A stretch of 64,000 bases of DNA from Crossiella sp. SN42 (GTDB taxonomy: Bacteria > Actinomycetota > Actinomycetes > Mycobacteriales > Pseudonocardiaceae), in the NCBI RefSeq assembly GCF_023897065.1, contig NZ_JAMHIV010000026.1:1-64000 (forward strand), in the 5' to 3' direction. How positions within the stretch are numbered: position 1 is the stretch's first letter; the number at the start of each line of letters is the position of its first letter. Below the pieces are notes generated by a model that did no database searches, was not told the DNA's origin, and was given only the letters and a program-made list of their open reading frames with translations. Below, in pieces: positions 33,201 to 40,159 of the stretch. The translations under genes were made by a program, and so were the position numbers.

Positions 33201-34126
33201 GAGCAGCCCGCGCGCACGGCGGGTTCGACGATGGCGGCGCGCAGCTCGTCGGTGCCGAGCTGGCCGACCACGACCTGCGCGTCCTGCAGGATGCCGGCCA
33301 GCTCGGGGCGTTGCAGGCAGTGGGTGTAGAAGTCCGAGCGGACGCCGATGACCACCCTGGCCCTGGTCAGCTCGTCGTCGGTGGCCGCGCGCAACGCGGC
33401 CAGGAACGCCGAGCGCTCGGCCGGGTCGGCGCACAGGGTGAACAGCTCCTCGAACTGGTCCACCACGAGCAGGAACTCCGCGCCCGCCGGCTCGCCGTCG
33501 AGCAGCTGGCGCAGTGCGAGCCCGAGGTTGCGCGGCTGTTCGCGCAGGTCGGCGGCGAGCCGGCCGGCCGGGGTGCGCAGGCGGGCGGCCAGTGCCACCG
33601 CGCACTCCTCCAGCGGGCGGGCGCCGGGGGTGACCACCAGTGCGGGACCGGCCTTGGGCAGCACCCCGGCGCGCAGCACGGAGGACTTGCCGGAGCCGGA
33701 GGCGCCGACCACCGCGACGAACCGCCGCCGGGCCAGCAGGCCGATGAGCTTGTCCACCAGGCCGGCCCGGCCGAAGAACCGGTCGGCGTCCTCGGCCTGG
33801 AAGGCGGCCAGCCCGGGGTAGGGCGGGCGTTCGCCGTCGGTCTCCCGCGGCTGGACCGGGTCGAGCTCGGCGGCCGCGTCCCGCCACCGCTTCTCCCACT
33901 CCGCTTCCTCGCCGCCGCAGGCCTTGGCGTAGGCGAGGGTGACCGCCAGGCTGGGCAGCCGGTCGCCGCGCGCGGCCTGGGCGAGGGTGGCCATGGAGAA
34001 GTGCGCCTGCCGGGCGAGCTCCCGGTAGCTCGGGTTGCCCGCCTGCTGCCGCAGCGCGCGCAGCTCACCGGCGAAGCGCTGGACCGGTCCCCCGTCCGGA
34101 TCCAGTGGACGTTCTGGACGTGGCAT
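30290..34126 (-). CDS. HTH-nSTAND NTPase with transmembrane helix and 14 WD40 repeats
   Basis: A 1278-residue protein. Residues 15-75 form an XRE-like HTH (SYRELARQAHFSMATLAQAA). The NTPase has Walker A GASGSGKSS (141-149) and Walker B FLLVVDQFEELF (218-229), the DQFEE form typical of nSTAND/novel STAND ATPases. A single membrane helix lies at about 538-558, followed from about 600 to the end by 14 WD40 units (each ending LWDxRDP or similar), enough for two seven-bladed propellers. The ATG at 34126 has GGGGGAAG upstream and directly starts the HTH; a longer frame to 34594 crosses the promoter. Such proteins may be signalling or defence sensors; the ligand is unknown. Confidence 0.88.
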   Translation of the reverse strand: MPRPERPLDPDGGPVQRFAGELRALRQQAGNPSYRELARQAHFSMATLAQAARGDRLPSLAVTLAYAKACGGEEAEWEKRWRDAAAELDPVQPRETDGERPPYPGLAAFQAEDADRFFGRAGLVDKLIGLLARRRFVAVVGASGSGKSSVLRAGVLPKAGPALVVTPGARPLEECAVALAARLRTPAGRLAADLREQPRNLGLALRQLLDGEPAGAEFLLVVDQFEELFTLCADPAERSAFLAALRAATDDELTRARVVIGVRSDFYTHCLQRPELAGILQDAQVVVGQLGTDELRAAIVEPAVRAGCSVETALVTRLVADASGRPGVLPLVSHALLETWRRRRGTTLTLAGYDAVGGIEHAVARTAEEVHSGLTEAQRALLRRILLRLTALGEGTEDTKRRINRAELDSGDTDLGNPDTALVLDRLTAARLLTRDGDSVEITHEALIRSWPRLRGWLTEDREGLRVHRQLTEAAAGWESEGRDPGALYRGSRLAVARDWAARNQDTLSAGEQRFLAASLAEQARQDQVDRRRTRRLRQAVALLTAMLVLSVAATGFAVDSQRMADEERTTTVAQRVADRAISLRGANPGLAARLSLAAYRLAPILETRGSLLSTYVTHYASPLTEQGNTVGAAVYSPDGRNMVVANQNSTMSLWDVRDRRHPHRVRTLHGHTGPVSSIAYRPGGGLIASGAGDATVRFWDVTDPRRGKEIGRLPWTGASIASLAFDRTGALLAVAAVDGVVELWDVRDPGAATRKARFQDTMTVHGMAFSPDGRTFAIVGSGEPPVRLWDISDPGNPKSQGSLPVDRQSAFGAAFNHDGTLFATGAPDRSIRVWDMRDPREPVELPPLTGHHDTVFDLSFRPGEDTLVSGSLDNDIRVWHLRDRRKPRAGAVLRKHTDIIRSVVFHPDGKTLASGSLDQSVRLWDFADPEHPAELPELSAHTGPVRTAVLHPTQKVLVTGSADHTVRLWDVRDQQHPRLLKILEGHDDVVYDVRFSADGKLMATSTLGGTVRLWSVGDLDDIRPRGELKGHVDGVLSMAFADGGATLITGSVDSTVALWDIRDPDQPRRGAVLHSPANAIMSVAYNEKTKVLAAAGADRVIRLWRVRDSGQATLLAAASGHTDLLYSVAINPEGTLLASTSADHSVRLWDIRDPDHPRLVETKKEHGNTTYSVAFRGDGNMLASTGADQTLRLWEVSGQGRLTEAAVLALHKDRVYSVQFSPDGKTMVSGGHDGVVLLWDADPEQAAARVCELPEAELSPQEWEQYFPDVPQRPSCR
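33007..33019. repeat. GTCCA-N3-TGGAC palindrome
   Basis: GTCCACTGTGGAC in the nSTAND-WD40 gene, read in another frame as V-H-S-G-L with an AGT codon. Confidence 0.7.
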
Positions 34127-34141
34127 CTTCCCCCACCCGGA

Positions 34142-34201
34142 TTGTGTGCGGGTTGATTGTGTAGCCCGCGTGGCGAAGCCACACAACAACGGAGGAGCTA
34201 A
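34142..34201 (+). other. Element A: degenerate copy of the 34767 peptide 3' part
   Basis: Aligned without gaps to 34788-34847, 35 of 60 bases match, including codons for GAA-GCC, CAA and AGG and the closing stop. It has a TGA where the other copy has TGG and no start codon, so it is not an intact gene. It contains the hairpin GTGGC-GAA-GCCAC (34170-34182) and lies just upstream of the WD40 gene on the other strand. Confidence 0.4.
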
Positions 34202-34251
34202 AACTGTTCGTGGGGAGGGATCTGCGCGGTACTGGGGGCCGCCGCGTGGCG

Positions 34252-34287
34252 AAGGCCCGTCGTTCCGGCACCGGAGCGACGGGCCTT
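34252..34287. terminator. Strong hairpin downstream of element A
   Basis: AAGGCCCGTCG (34252-34262) pairs perfectly with CGACGGGCCTT (34277-34287), and inside it TCCGG pairs with CCGGA around CA. It is followed by T-containing sequence (TTTCCCGTTT) on the plus strand, so it would terminate rightward transcription. Confidence 0.75.
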
Positions 34288-34766
34288 TCCCGTTTCGCTG
34301 GCCGGCGAGTGGCCAGGTCACCGTGTCGGTGTGCGGGCGGCCGTTCTTCTGTCCGGTCACCGGGACCACGTTCGCGCCGCGCCGGTAGCTGAAGTCGTTT
34401 CCGTTGAGTGCGGCGGCGGGGCTCAAATGTGTGCGGCAGCAGCCGACTCCCGGCGGTAGTTGTTGCCGCCGTCCAGCCGGAGTCCGGGCTGGCATGGTGG
34501 CGTGCTTTTGGCGTTGTGCAGGCCGCCGCGACCGGGGCGGTCGCCACAATTCCGGATGCGCCCAAACAGGCGGAACCGCGACACACCACCTCATCGTTCA
34601 TGTGCGTGAACACTGTTCCACTGCTTGTGCGCCCCAGAAGGCCAGTGACGGCCCGTCACGGCGAGCAAGGGCCATTAGTCGTCGCAACCGACTAAACAAC
34701 GACCGATCGACTGTCCGGTCCGGAGCGGTCAACCGCCCCTTCAGAGATCATCACGAGGTGGTAAAC
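34288..34766. other. Intergenic region with palindromes, no gene recognised
   Basis: No convincing gene. The right part holds two clear palindromes (34645-34659 and 34675-34695) that precede the small peptide gene; the left part is featureless to my reading. Confidence 0.5.
34645..34695. promoter_or_regulatory. Two palindromes upstream of the small peptide gene
   Basis: GTGACG-GCC-CGTCAC (34645-34659) and TTAGTCG-N7-CGACTAA (34675-34695) are both perfect. They lie about 70-120 bp upstream of the ATG at 34767, suitable for operator sites. Confidence 0.55.
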
Positions 34767-34847
34767 ATGCTGGTCAGAGCCTTGTGGTTGTGCGGTCGTT
34801 GGTTGTACGTCGTCGGCTCCGAAGCCGTACAACGCCGAAGGCGATAG
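34767..34847 (+). CDS. 26-residue Trp/Arg-rich peptide, possible leader or small protein
   Basis: A short frame with ATG 34767 and GAGGTGG 6 nt upstream encodes a 26-residue peptide that starts MLVRALWLCGRWLYVVG and ends QRRRR before TAG. The hydrophobic, tryptophan-containing first half and basic end would suit a membrane-active peptide or an attenuator leader. Its own mRNA can fold through GTTGTAC/GTACAAC, and a 12-bp hairpin follows 18 nt after the stop. Two palindromes lie upstream. A degenerate copy exists at 34142-34201. I do not recognise a family; translation is supported only by the ribosome-binding site and the surrounding control signals. Confidence 0.45.
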   Translation: MLVRALWLCGRWLYVVGSEAVQRRRR

Positions 34848-34865
34848 AACTGGACTCGGCAGGGA

Positions 34866-34894
34866 CACCGTCGCGACTGGGGGTCGCGACGGTG
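34866..34894. terminator. 12-bp perfect hairpin after the small peptide gene
   Basis: CACCGTCGCGAC (34866-34877) pairs with GTCGCGACGGTG (34883-34894) around a 5-nt TGGGG loop, 18 nt after the peptide stop codon. It lacks a U-tract. Confidence 0.75.
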
Positions 34895-34974
34895 CAACGC
34901 CGGCGGTCTCCCTCGACCGCGCGCGGCAGGGCCGTTCCGTCCCACGACGGCCCTGCCGCGCATCCGGCCCAGGT

Positions 34975-35454
34975 TCAGGATTCGCTGTTCGTCCATTCCA
35001 GCGCGGCGGCGGCGATTTCCTCATCGGGCACGTCCCGGTCGTGCCGGGCGATGCACCAGCGAATTCCGGCCGGGCAGCGGAAAACGCCCATGCGGTCCCC
35101 GGAGAAGGAATCCGCGACCGGGTTGATGGGAGTCGCGCCCAATTCGACGGCCTTCGCGAAAACCTCGTCCACATCCGTGGTCCAGTAGGTCATGGTGAAG
35201 GCGTTGCCCTCGGCCGGGCTGGGCAGGATGCCGTACTCCGGCATGGGTTCGCTGAGCTGGAACATGGTTTCGCCCAGGCGGAGCTCGGCGTGCATGACCT
35301 GGCCGTCAGGGGTGTCCATCCGCTTGACCACCTCCGCGCCCAGGGCCTGCTGGTAGAAGTCGATGGCCTTGGCGCAGCCGGGGGCGGCGAAGAAGACGTT
35401 GAGGCGGTGGTAGCCGGCCGGGGCGGGGCCGGTGGCGGTGGTGTTGTCGGTCAT
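34975..35454 (-). CDS. PhnB-like VOC protein
   Basis: A 159-residue protein with the PhnB/DUF1338-like VOC pattern: YHRLNVFFAAPGCAKAIDFYQQALGAEVV, VMHAELRLGETMFQLSE, FTMTYWTTDVDEVFAKAVELGATPINP and GDRMGVFRCPAGIRWCIARH. The family includes 3-demethylubiquinone-methyltransferase-like proteins without known enzymatic role. The start ATG 35454 is 19 bp from the divergent AraC gene. The AraC partner is likely to regulate it, as in the pair at 14.7-15.9 kb. It has no signal peptide. Confidence 0.88.
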   Translation of the reverse strand: MTDNTTATGPAPAGYHRLNVFFAAPGCAKAIDFYQQALGAEVVKRMDTPDGQVMHAELRLGETMFQLSEPMPEYGILPSPAEGNAFTMTYWTTDVDEVFAKAVELGATPINPVADSFSGDRMGVFRCPAGIRWCIARHDRDVPDEEIAAAALEWTNSES

Positions 35455-35473
35455 GTGAGGCATCCTGGCGGCC

Positions 35474-36319
35474 GTGCCCACCGACCGGCTTGGACAAACG
35501 CGACAGCTCGCCACCACCAGCGAGTACGGCGTGCTCGGGGTGCGCGACATCGACTTCACGCTGGAGCGGGTGCCGGTCTCGCCTGATCTGTCGCCGCTGG
35601 TGGAGCGGCATTGGCTGGTGTCGTGGGCGTTGCCGCCGGGGCGGCGGGCCTCGGTGACGCTGCTGCCGCACCCGTGCGTGAACCTGGTCTTCGACCGGGG
35701 GCAGCTTGCCGTGAGCGGGGTGGGCAGCGCGCGGTTCACCTACACCTACGAGGGCGCGGGCCGGGTGTTCGGGGTGAAGTTCCGGCCGGGCGGGTTCCTG
35801 CCGTTCCTGGGCGCGCCGGTGGCGGAGCTGACCGATGCGGTGCGGCCGCTGTCGGCGCTGTGGGGTGCGGACGCGGCGGCGATGGCCGCCGAGCTGGGCG
35901 CGGCCCCCGAGCTGGACGCGCTGGTGGCGGTGGCCGAGCGGTACCTGCGGGCGCACTGGCCGGGGCCGGATCCGGAGACGGCGCGGGTGGGGCGGATCGT
36001 GCGGGCGCTGCTGCACGACCGGGAGATCACCAGGGTGGCGGATGTGTGCGAGCGCTTCGGCATCACCCCGCGCTCGCTGCAACGGTTGTTCCACCGGCAT
36101 GTCGGGGTGAGCCCGAAGTGGGTGCTGCGCCGCTACCGGCTGCACGAGGCGGCGGCCCGGCTGGCCGAGGGCACCTCGGGCACCTGGACCGAGGTGGCGG
36201 TGGAGCTGGGTTACTTCGACCAGTCGCACTTCATCCGCGACTTCACCCAGGCGATCGGGCTGACCCCGGTCGCCTACGCGGCGGCCTGCCAGGCGCGGCA
36301 GGCCCCGGTCAGCGCGTGA
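35474..36319 (+). CDS. AraC-family regulator, divergent from the VOC gene
   Basis: A 281-residue protein with a DUF6597-type N-terminal domain (about 20-150: VSPDLSPLVERHWLVSWALP, LLPHPCVNLVF and VFGVKFRPGGFLPFLG) and a C-terminal AraC HTH (about 185-265: ITRVADVCERFGITPRSLQR and EVAVELGYFDQSHFIRDFTQ). The GTG start at 35474 leaves 19 bp to the VOC start, so the promoters must overlap the coding ends or the transcripts are leaderless. The same domain architecture occurs in the AraC at 15.1-15.9 kb. Its 3' end overlaps the convergent TPR gene by 11 bp. Confidence 0.88.
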   Translation: MPTDRLGQTRQLATTSEYGVLGVRDIDFTLERVPVSPDLSPLVERHWLVSWALPPGRRASVTLLPHPCVNLVFDRGQLAVSGVGSARFTYTYEGAGRVFGVKFRPGGFLPFLGAPVAELTDAVRPLSALWGADAAAMAAELGAAPELDALVAVAERYLRAHWPGPDPETARVGRIVRALLHDREITRVADVCERFGITPRSLQRLFHRHVGVSPKWVLRRYRLHEAAARLAEGTSGTWTEVAVELGYFDQSHFIRDFTQAIGLTPVAYAAACQARQAPVSA

Positions 36320-37403
36320 GCCGCAGCGGCAGCTCCTCCACCAGCGGTTCGGCGGTCAGGACGGCGCGGATCTGCTCGCCCTGCTCGGAAGTGCCGTTGC
36401 GGGCGTCGAAGCGGGCGGCCAGTTCCAGGGCCTGCTCGGTCAGCTCGTCGCGCAGCGCGGCCGAGGGCCAGTCCACGGCGTCCCGGTCGCGGTAGGCGGG
36501 GCGGCGGACGGCGGTCTCCGGCGCTCTGGTGAGCACCAGCGCGCCGGCCGCCGCGAACCGCATGGCCGCGGCCGGGGTGCAGGGTTCGTCCAGCCAGCCG
36601 AGGTGCCTGGTGAGGAGCTTCAGGCCGCGTTCGTGGTTGCCGGTGACCGCGCAGAAGACCAGGTGCTCGGCGACCAGGCCGAGTTTGGCGCGGTCGTGGC
36701 GCAGGGCCGGGTAGGCGCCGCGGTGCGCGTCGGCGGCCTCGGTGAGCCTGCCGGTGCGCAGGTAGGGCAGCAGCAGGTTGGTGCGGATGCTCTGCGGCTG
36801 CTCGTAGCAGTTGAGCTGCCCGCTGAGCACCGGCCGCGCGGTGGCCAGGGCTTCCTCGTCGCGGCCGAGCCAGACCAGGTGGTTGATCTTGCCGTTGGGT
36901 TCGCAGCCGTCGCAGTCGGAGAGCTCGCCGCGCGGGCTGGCCTGCCAGAGCCGGAACTGCTCGGCGGCGGTGTCCCGGTCGCCGAGGTGGCGGGCGAGCA
37001 GTTCCCGGTACTGGTGCACCGGGTTCATGCCGTGCCCGGCCTGCCGGTAGCGACGTTCCATGTCGTCGAGCACGGCCTTGGTCTGGTCGAGGGGGACCTC
37101 GGGGAAGTCGGCGAGGCTGGCCACGATCCCCTTGAAGTCCCAGAGCAGGTCCTCATCCAGGTCCGGGTCGCCTTCACCGCGGTCGTAGGCGGCCAGGCAC
37201 CAGGCGAAGGGCACGAACGACTTCGCGGGTTCGCCGCCGTAGCGGTAGGTCTCCAGGCTGAGGATCCGGGCGGCGTAGCGCAGGTCGTCCCGGCCGAGCG
37301 CGTCGGCCTGCCGCACCACCTGTTCGACCGCGGCGATGCGGGCCGGGCCGAAGGGCAGCTCGTCGGCGGCGCGCAGCTCGGCTTCCAGCTGCTCGGGGCT
37401 CAT
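36309..37403 (-). CDS. TPR-like protein, short paralogue
   Basis: A 364-residue soluble helical protein. It is very similar over its whole length to the first 365 residues of the following gene product (shared PAKxFVPFAWCLAAYDRGEGD, FPEVPLDQT, MERRYRQAGHGMNPVHQYRE, NHLVWLGxDEEA, LLPYLRTGRLTEAA, and a C-x2-C in DCDGCEP). The pattern of paired helices fits a TPR-like superhelix. Its ATG overlaps the stop of the long paralogue (ATGA). It is the last gene of the HSP90-TPR-TPR operon and may arise from partial tandem duplication. A client-binding or co-chaperone role is inferred from context. Confidence 0.75.
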   Translation of the reverse strand: MSPEQLEAELRAADELPFGPARIAAVEQVVRQADALGRDDLRYAARILSLETYRYGGEPAKSFVPFAWCLAAYDRGEGDPDLDEDLLWDFKGIVASLADFPEVPLDQTKAVLDDMERRYRQAGHGMNPVHQYRELLARHLGDRDTAAEQFRLWQASPRGELSDCDGCEPNGKINHLVWLGRDEEALATARPVLSGQLNCYEQPQSIRTNLLLPYLRTGRLTEAADAHRGAYPALRHDRAKLGLVAEHLVFCAVTGNHERGLKLLTRHLGWLDEPCTPAAAMRFAAAGALVLTRAPETAVRRPAYRDRDAVDWPSAALRDELTEQALELAARFDARNGTSEQGEQIRAVLTAEPLVEELPLRLTR

Positions 37404-40159
37404 CGGCCACCTTCCCGGAGCTGGGCCAGCAGCTCCTCGACGTGTTCCCGTTGCGGCGCTTCCGGTTCGAGGCGGTCCAGCGCGGCGGTGAGCAGCGGTT
37501 CGGCTTCCGCGCCGCGGCCCAGCTCCATCAGCAGCCGGCCGCGGAAGACGTCCGCGGTCAGCGCGGGTCCTTCGGCTCCTGACAGCCGGTGGAAGCCCTC
37601 GGCGGCGGCGCTCGCCCTGGCCAGCGCGGGGTTCTTGTCCTCGGCGAGGGTGAGGATGCGGGCCGCGTCGTGGTCCAGCAGGGCGCGCTGGAAGACCTCG
37701 GGCGGTTCCTCGCCCAGGGTGGCGGCGAGGGTGTCGGCCTCGGCGAGCGCGGTGCGGGCGTGGTTGTTCTCCCTGGCCCAGTGCCAGGACAGCGCGGCCA
37801 GGCGGCGGTGTTCCAGCTCCCGCAACGGTTCCCCAAGCCCGGCCAGGGCCTCGGCGGCGGCTTGGTGGCGGCGGGCGGCCTCGGCGTCGCGGTCCAGCTC
37901 GTCCAGGATCTCGGCGGCGATGCCGTGCATCTGGGCCAGGCCGTACCGGTTGTCCTGTTCGGCGCACTGGGCGGCGAGCTCGTCCAGCACGGTCAGCGCG
38001 GCGTCGGGCTGGCCGAGTGCGCGGTGGGCGTGGCTGAGCAGGAACCGGGCGCGGCCGAGCTGGTCGTGCTCGGCGGCCTCGGTAAGGACTTCCTCGGCGA
38101 GGTCGGCGGCCTGGTCCGGGCGGCCGGTGGCCAGCGCGGCGGCGGCCAGGTCGAGCTTGATCTCCAGCAGGTCCAGCTCCACCTCGAACCGCAGTGCGTC
38201 GGTGAGCGCGGCGGTGAGGTGCCCGAACGCCTCCTCGGCCCGGTCCAGGTGGTGTGCGGAGCGGCCCGCGTGGTGCTGGGCGAGCACCCGGAGCAGCGGG
38301 TCCTCGGCGTCGGCGGCCGCGGCGTAGAGCGGGTAGGCGGTGTCGACGTCATCGAGCACGGCGCAGGTGTGCCCGGCGGCCAGCCGGGTGCGGTGCAGCA
38401 GCGGGGACGGCGGCAGCTCGGCCAGGATCTCCACCGTGCGCAGCACAGCGCCGACGGCGGCGGCGTGGTCCGGTTCCTCCCGGTCGATCCAGACCTGGAG
38501 CAGCGTCATCCAGCAGTCCGCGGCCAGCAGCCGGTCCGGGTGGCCGTCAGTGGCTTCGGCCAGCTCCCGGCCGAGCCGGATGGCGGCCTCGGTCTCGCCG
38601 GTCTCCCGGAGAGCGTCCACGATCCGGCCGCGAGCCCGCACCAGCGCGCGATCGGCCCCGAGGGCGGCGAGCTCCTCGGCGACGGCGTGCAGTTCGGGCA
38701 GCCCCTGCTCGGCCCGGTGGTCGTAGCAGCAGGCCAGTGCGGCCCGGCTGCGGGCGGTGGCGGCCAGCGCCGGCTCGCCGTGCTCGGCGAAGATCGCCGC
38801 GGCCTCGCGCAGCATGCCTTCGGCGGCGGCCGGGTCGTCCTCGAACCGGTCCGAGGCGGTGGCCCCGAGCCGCCGGGCGCGCAGCACCGGCGGCGGTTGC
38901 GGGCAGACCTCGTCGAAGCGGGCCCACAGCGCGGCCAGGCGGTCGTGGTCGCGGACCTCGGCGGCTTCCTCGGCGGCGTCGGCCAGCTCTTCCGGGGTTG
39001 CCGGGAAGCTGATCTGCGGTGGTTCGGCCACGGCGAGCCGGGCGGCGGCGCGGGCCGGTCCGGACAGCGGCAGGTGTTCCACCAGCGGTTCGGCGGCCAG
39101 GACGGCGCGGATCTGCTCGCCCTGCTCGGCGGTGCCGTTGCGGGCGTCGAAGCGGGCGGCCAGCTCCAGGGCCTGTTCGGCGAGCTCGTCGCGCAGGGCG
39201 GTGGCGGGCCAGTCCACGGCGGCGCGGTCGCGGTAGGCGGGGCGGCGGACGGGGGTGTCCGGGTGACCGGCCTCGATGACCCTGGTGAGCACCAGCGCGG
39301 CGGCCGCGGCGAAGTGCATCGCGGCGGCCGGGGTGCTGGGTTCGTCCAGCCAGCCGAGGTGGCGTTCGAGCAGTTCCAGGCCGCGCGGGTGGTTGCCGGT
39401 GCGGGCGCAGAAGATGAGGTGCTCGGCGATGAGGACCAGCTCGGCGCGGTCGTGCCGCACCGCCCGGTAGGCGCTGCGGTGCGCCTCGGCGGCCTCGGTG
39501 AGCCTGCCGGTGCGCAGGTAGGGCAGCAGCAGGTCGGTGCGGATGCCGTGCGGCTGCTCGCGGCAGCTGAGCTGGCCGCTGAGCACGGGCAGTGCGACCG
39601 CGACCGCTTCTTCGTCCTGGCCCAGCCACACCAGGTGGTTGATCTTGGCGTTGGGTTCGCAGCCCGCGCAGTCCGACAGCTCCCCGCGCGGGCTGGCCTG
39701 CCATCGCCGGAACTGCTCGGCCGCGGTGTCCCGGTCGCCGACGTGCCTGGCCAGGAACTCGCGGTACTGGTGCACCGGGTTCATGCCGTGCCCGGCCTGC
39801 CGGTAGCGGCGCTCCATGTCGTCCAGCACGGCCCTGGTCTGGTCGAGCGGGACTTCGGGGAAGTCGGCGAGGCTGCTGACGATGCCCTTGAAGTTCCAGA
39901 ACAGGTGGTGGTCCAGCCGCCGGTCGCCCTCGCCGCGGTCGTAGGCGGCCAGGCACCAGGCGAAGGGCACGAAGGTCTTCGCCGGTTCCGCGCCGTAGCG
40001 GTAGGCCTCCAGGCTGAAGATCCGCGCGGTGTACTGGAGGTCGGCCAGGCCGAGCGCGTCGGCGTGCCGGATGACGTCCTCCACCGCGGCGGTGCGGGCC
40101 GGTCCGTAGGGCAGGTCCCGGCTGGCGAACAGCTTGGCTTCCAGCTCCTCGGGGCTCAC
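37400..40159 (-). CDS. TPR protein, 919 residues, HSP90-operon partner
   Basis: A long soluble all-helical protein rich in Ala, Leu and Glu. Residues 1-365 duplicate the short paralogue; residues 420-910 contain successive TPR-like units such as AEGMLREAAAIFAEHGEPALAATA, DAALTVLDELAAQCAEQDNRYGLAQMHGIAAEIL and GRGAEAEPLLTAALDRLEPEAP. The GTG start at 40159 overlaps the HSP90-family gene stop by 4 bp. Eukaryotic HSP90 works with TPR co-chaperones; a similar pairing here is a hypothesis based on the overlap. No NTP-binding motif, signal or membrane segment is visible. TPR units were recognised by pattern, not by profile. Confidence 0.78.
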   Translation of the reverse strand: MSPEELEAKLFASRDLPYGPARTAAVEDVIRHADALGLADLQYTARIFSLEAYRYGAEPAKTFVPFAWCLAAYDRGEGDRRLDHHLFWNFKGIVSSLADFPEVPLDQTRAVLDDMERRYRQAGHGMNPVHQYREFLARHVGDRDTAAEQFRRWQASPRGELSDCAGCEPNAKINHLVWLGQDEEAVAVALPVLSGQLSCREQPHGIRTDLLLPYLRTGRLTEAAEAHRSAYRAVRHDRAELVLIAEHLIFCARTGNHPRGLELLERHLGWLDEPSTPAAAMHFAAAAALVLTRVIEAGHPDTPVRRPAYRDRAAVDWPATALRDELAEQALELAARFDARNGTAEQGEQIRAVLAAEPLVEHLPLSGPARAAARLAVAEPPQISFPATPEELADAAEEAAEVRDHDRLAALWARFDEVCPQPPPVLRARRLGATASDRFEDDPAAAEGMLREAAAIFAEHGEPALAATARSRAALACCYDHRAEQGLPELHAVAEELAALGADRALVRARGRIVDALRETGETEAAIRLGRELAEATDGHPDRLLAADCWMTLLQVWIDREEPDHAAAVGAVLRTVEILAELPPSPLLHRTRLAAGHTCAVLDDVDTAYPLYAAAADAEDPLLRVLAQHHAGRSAHHLDRAEEAFGHLTAALTDALRFEVELDLLEIKLDLAAAALATGRPDQAADLAEEVLTEAAEHDQLGRARFLLSHAHRALGQPDAALTVLDELAAQCAEQDNRYGLAQMHGIAAEILDELDRDAEAARRHQAAAEALAGLGEPLRELEHRRLAALSWHWARENNHARTALAEADTLAATLGEEPPEVFQRALLDHDAARILTLAEDKNPALARASAAAEGFHRLSGAEGPALTADVFRGRLLMELGRGAEAEPLLTAALDRLEPEAPQREHVEELLAQLREGGR

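Noticed and set aside
34210-34392. 60-codon frame after GGAGGAGC near element A
   Set aside because: Arg/Gly-rich translation that spans a strong terminator hairpin.
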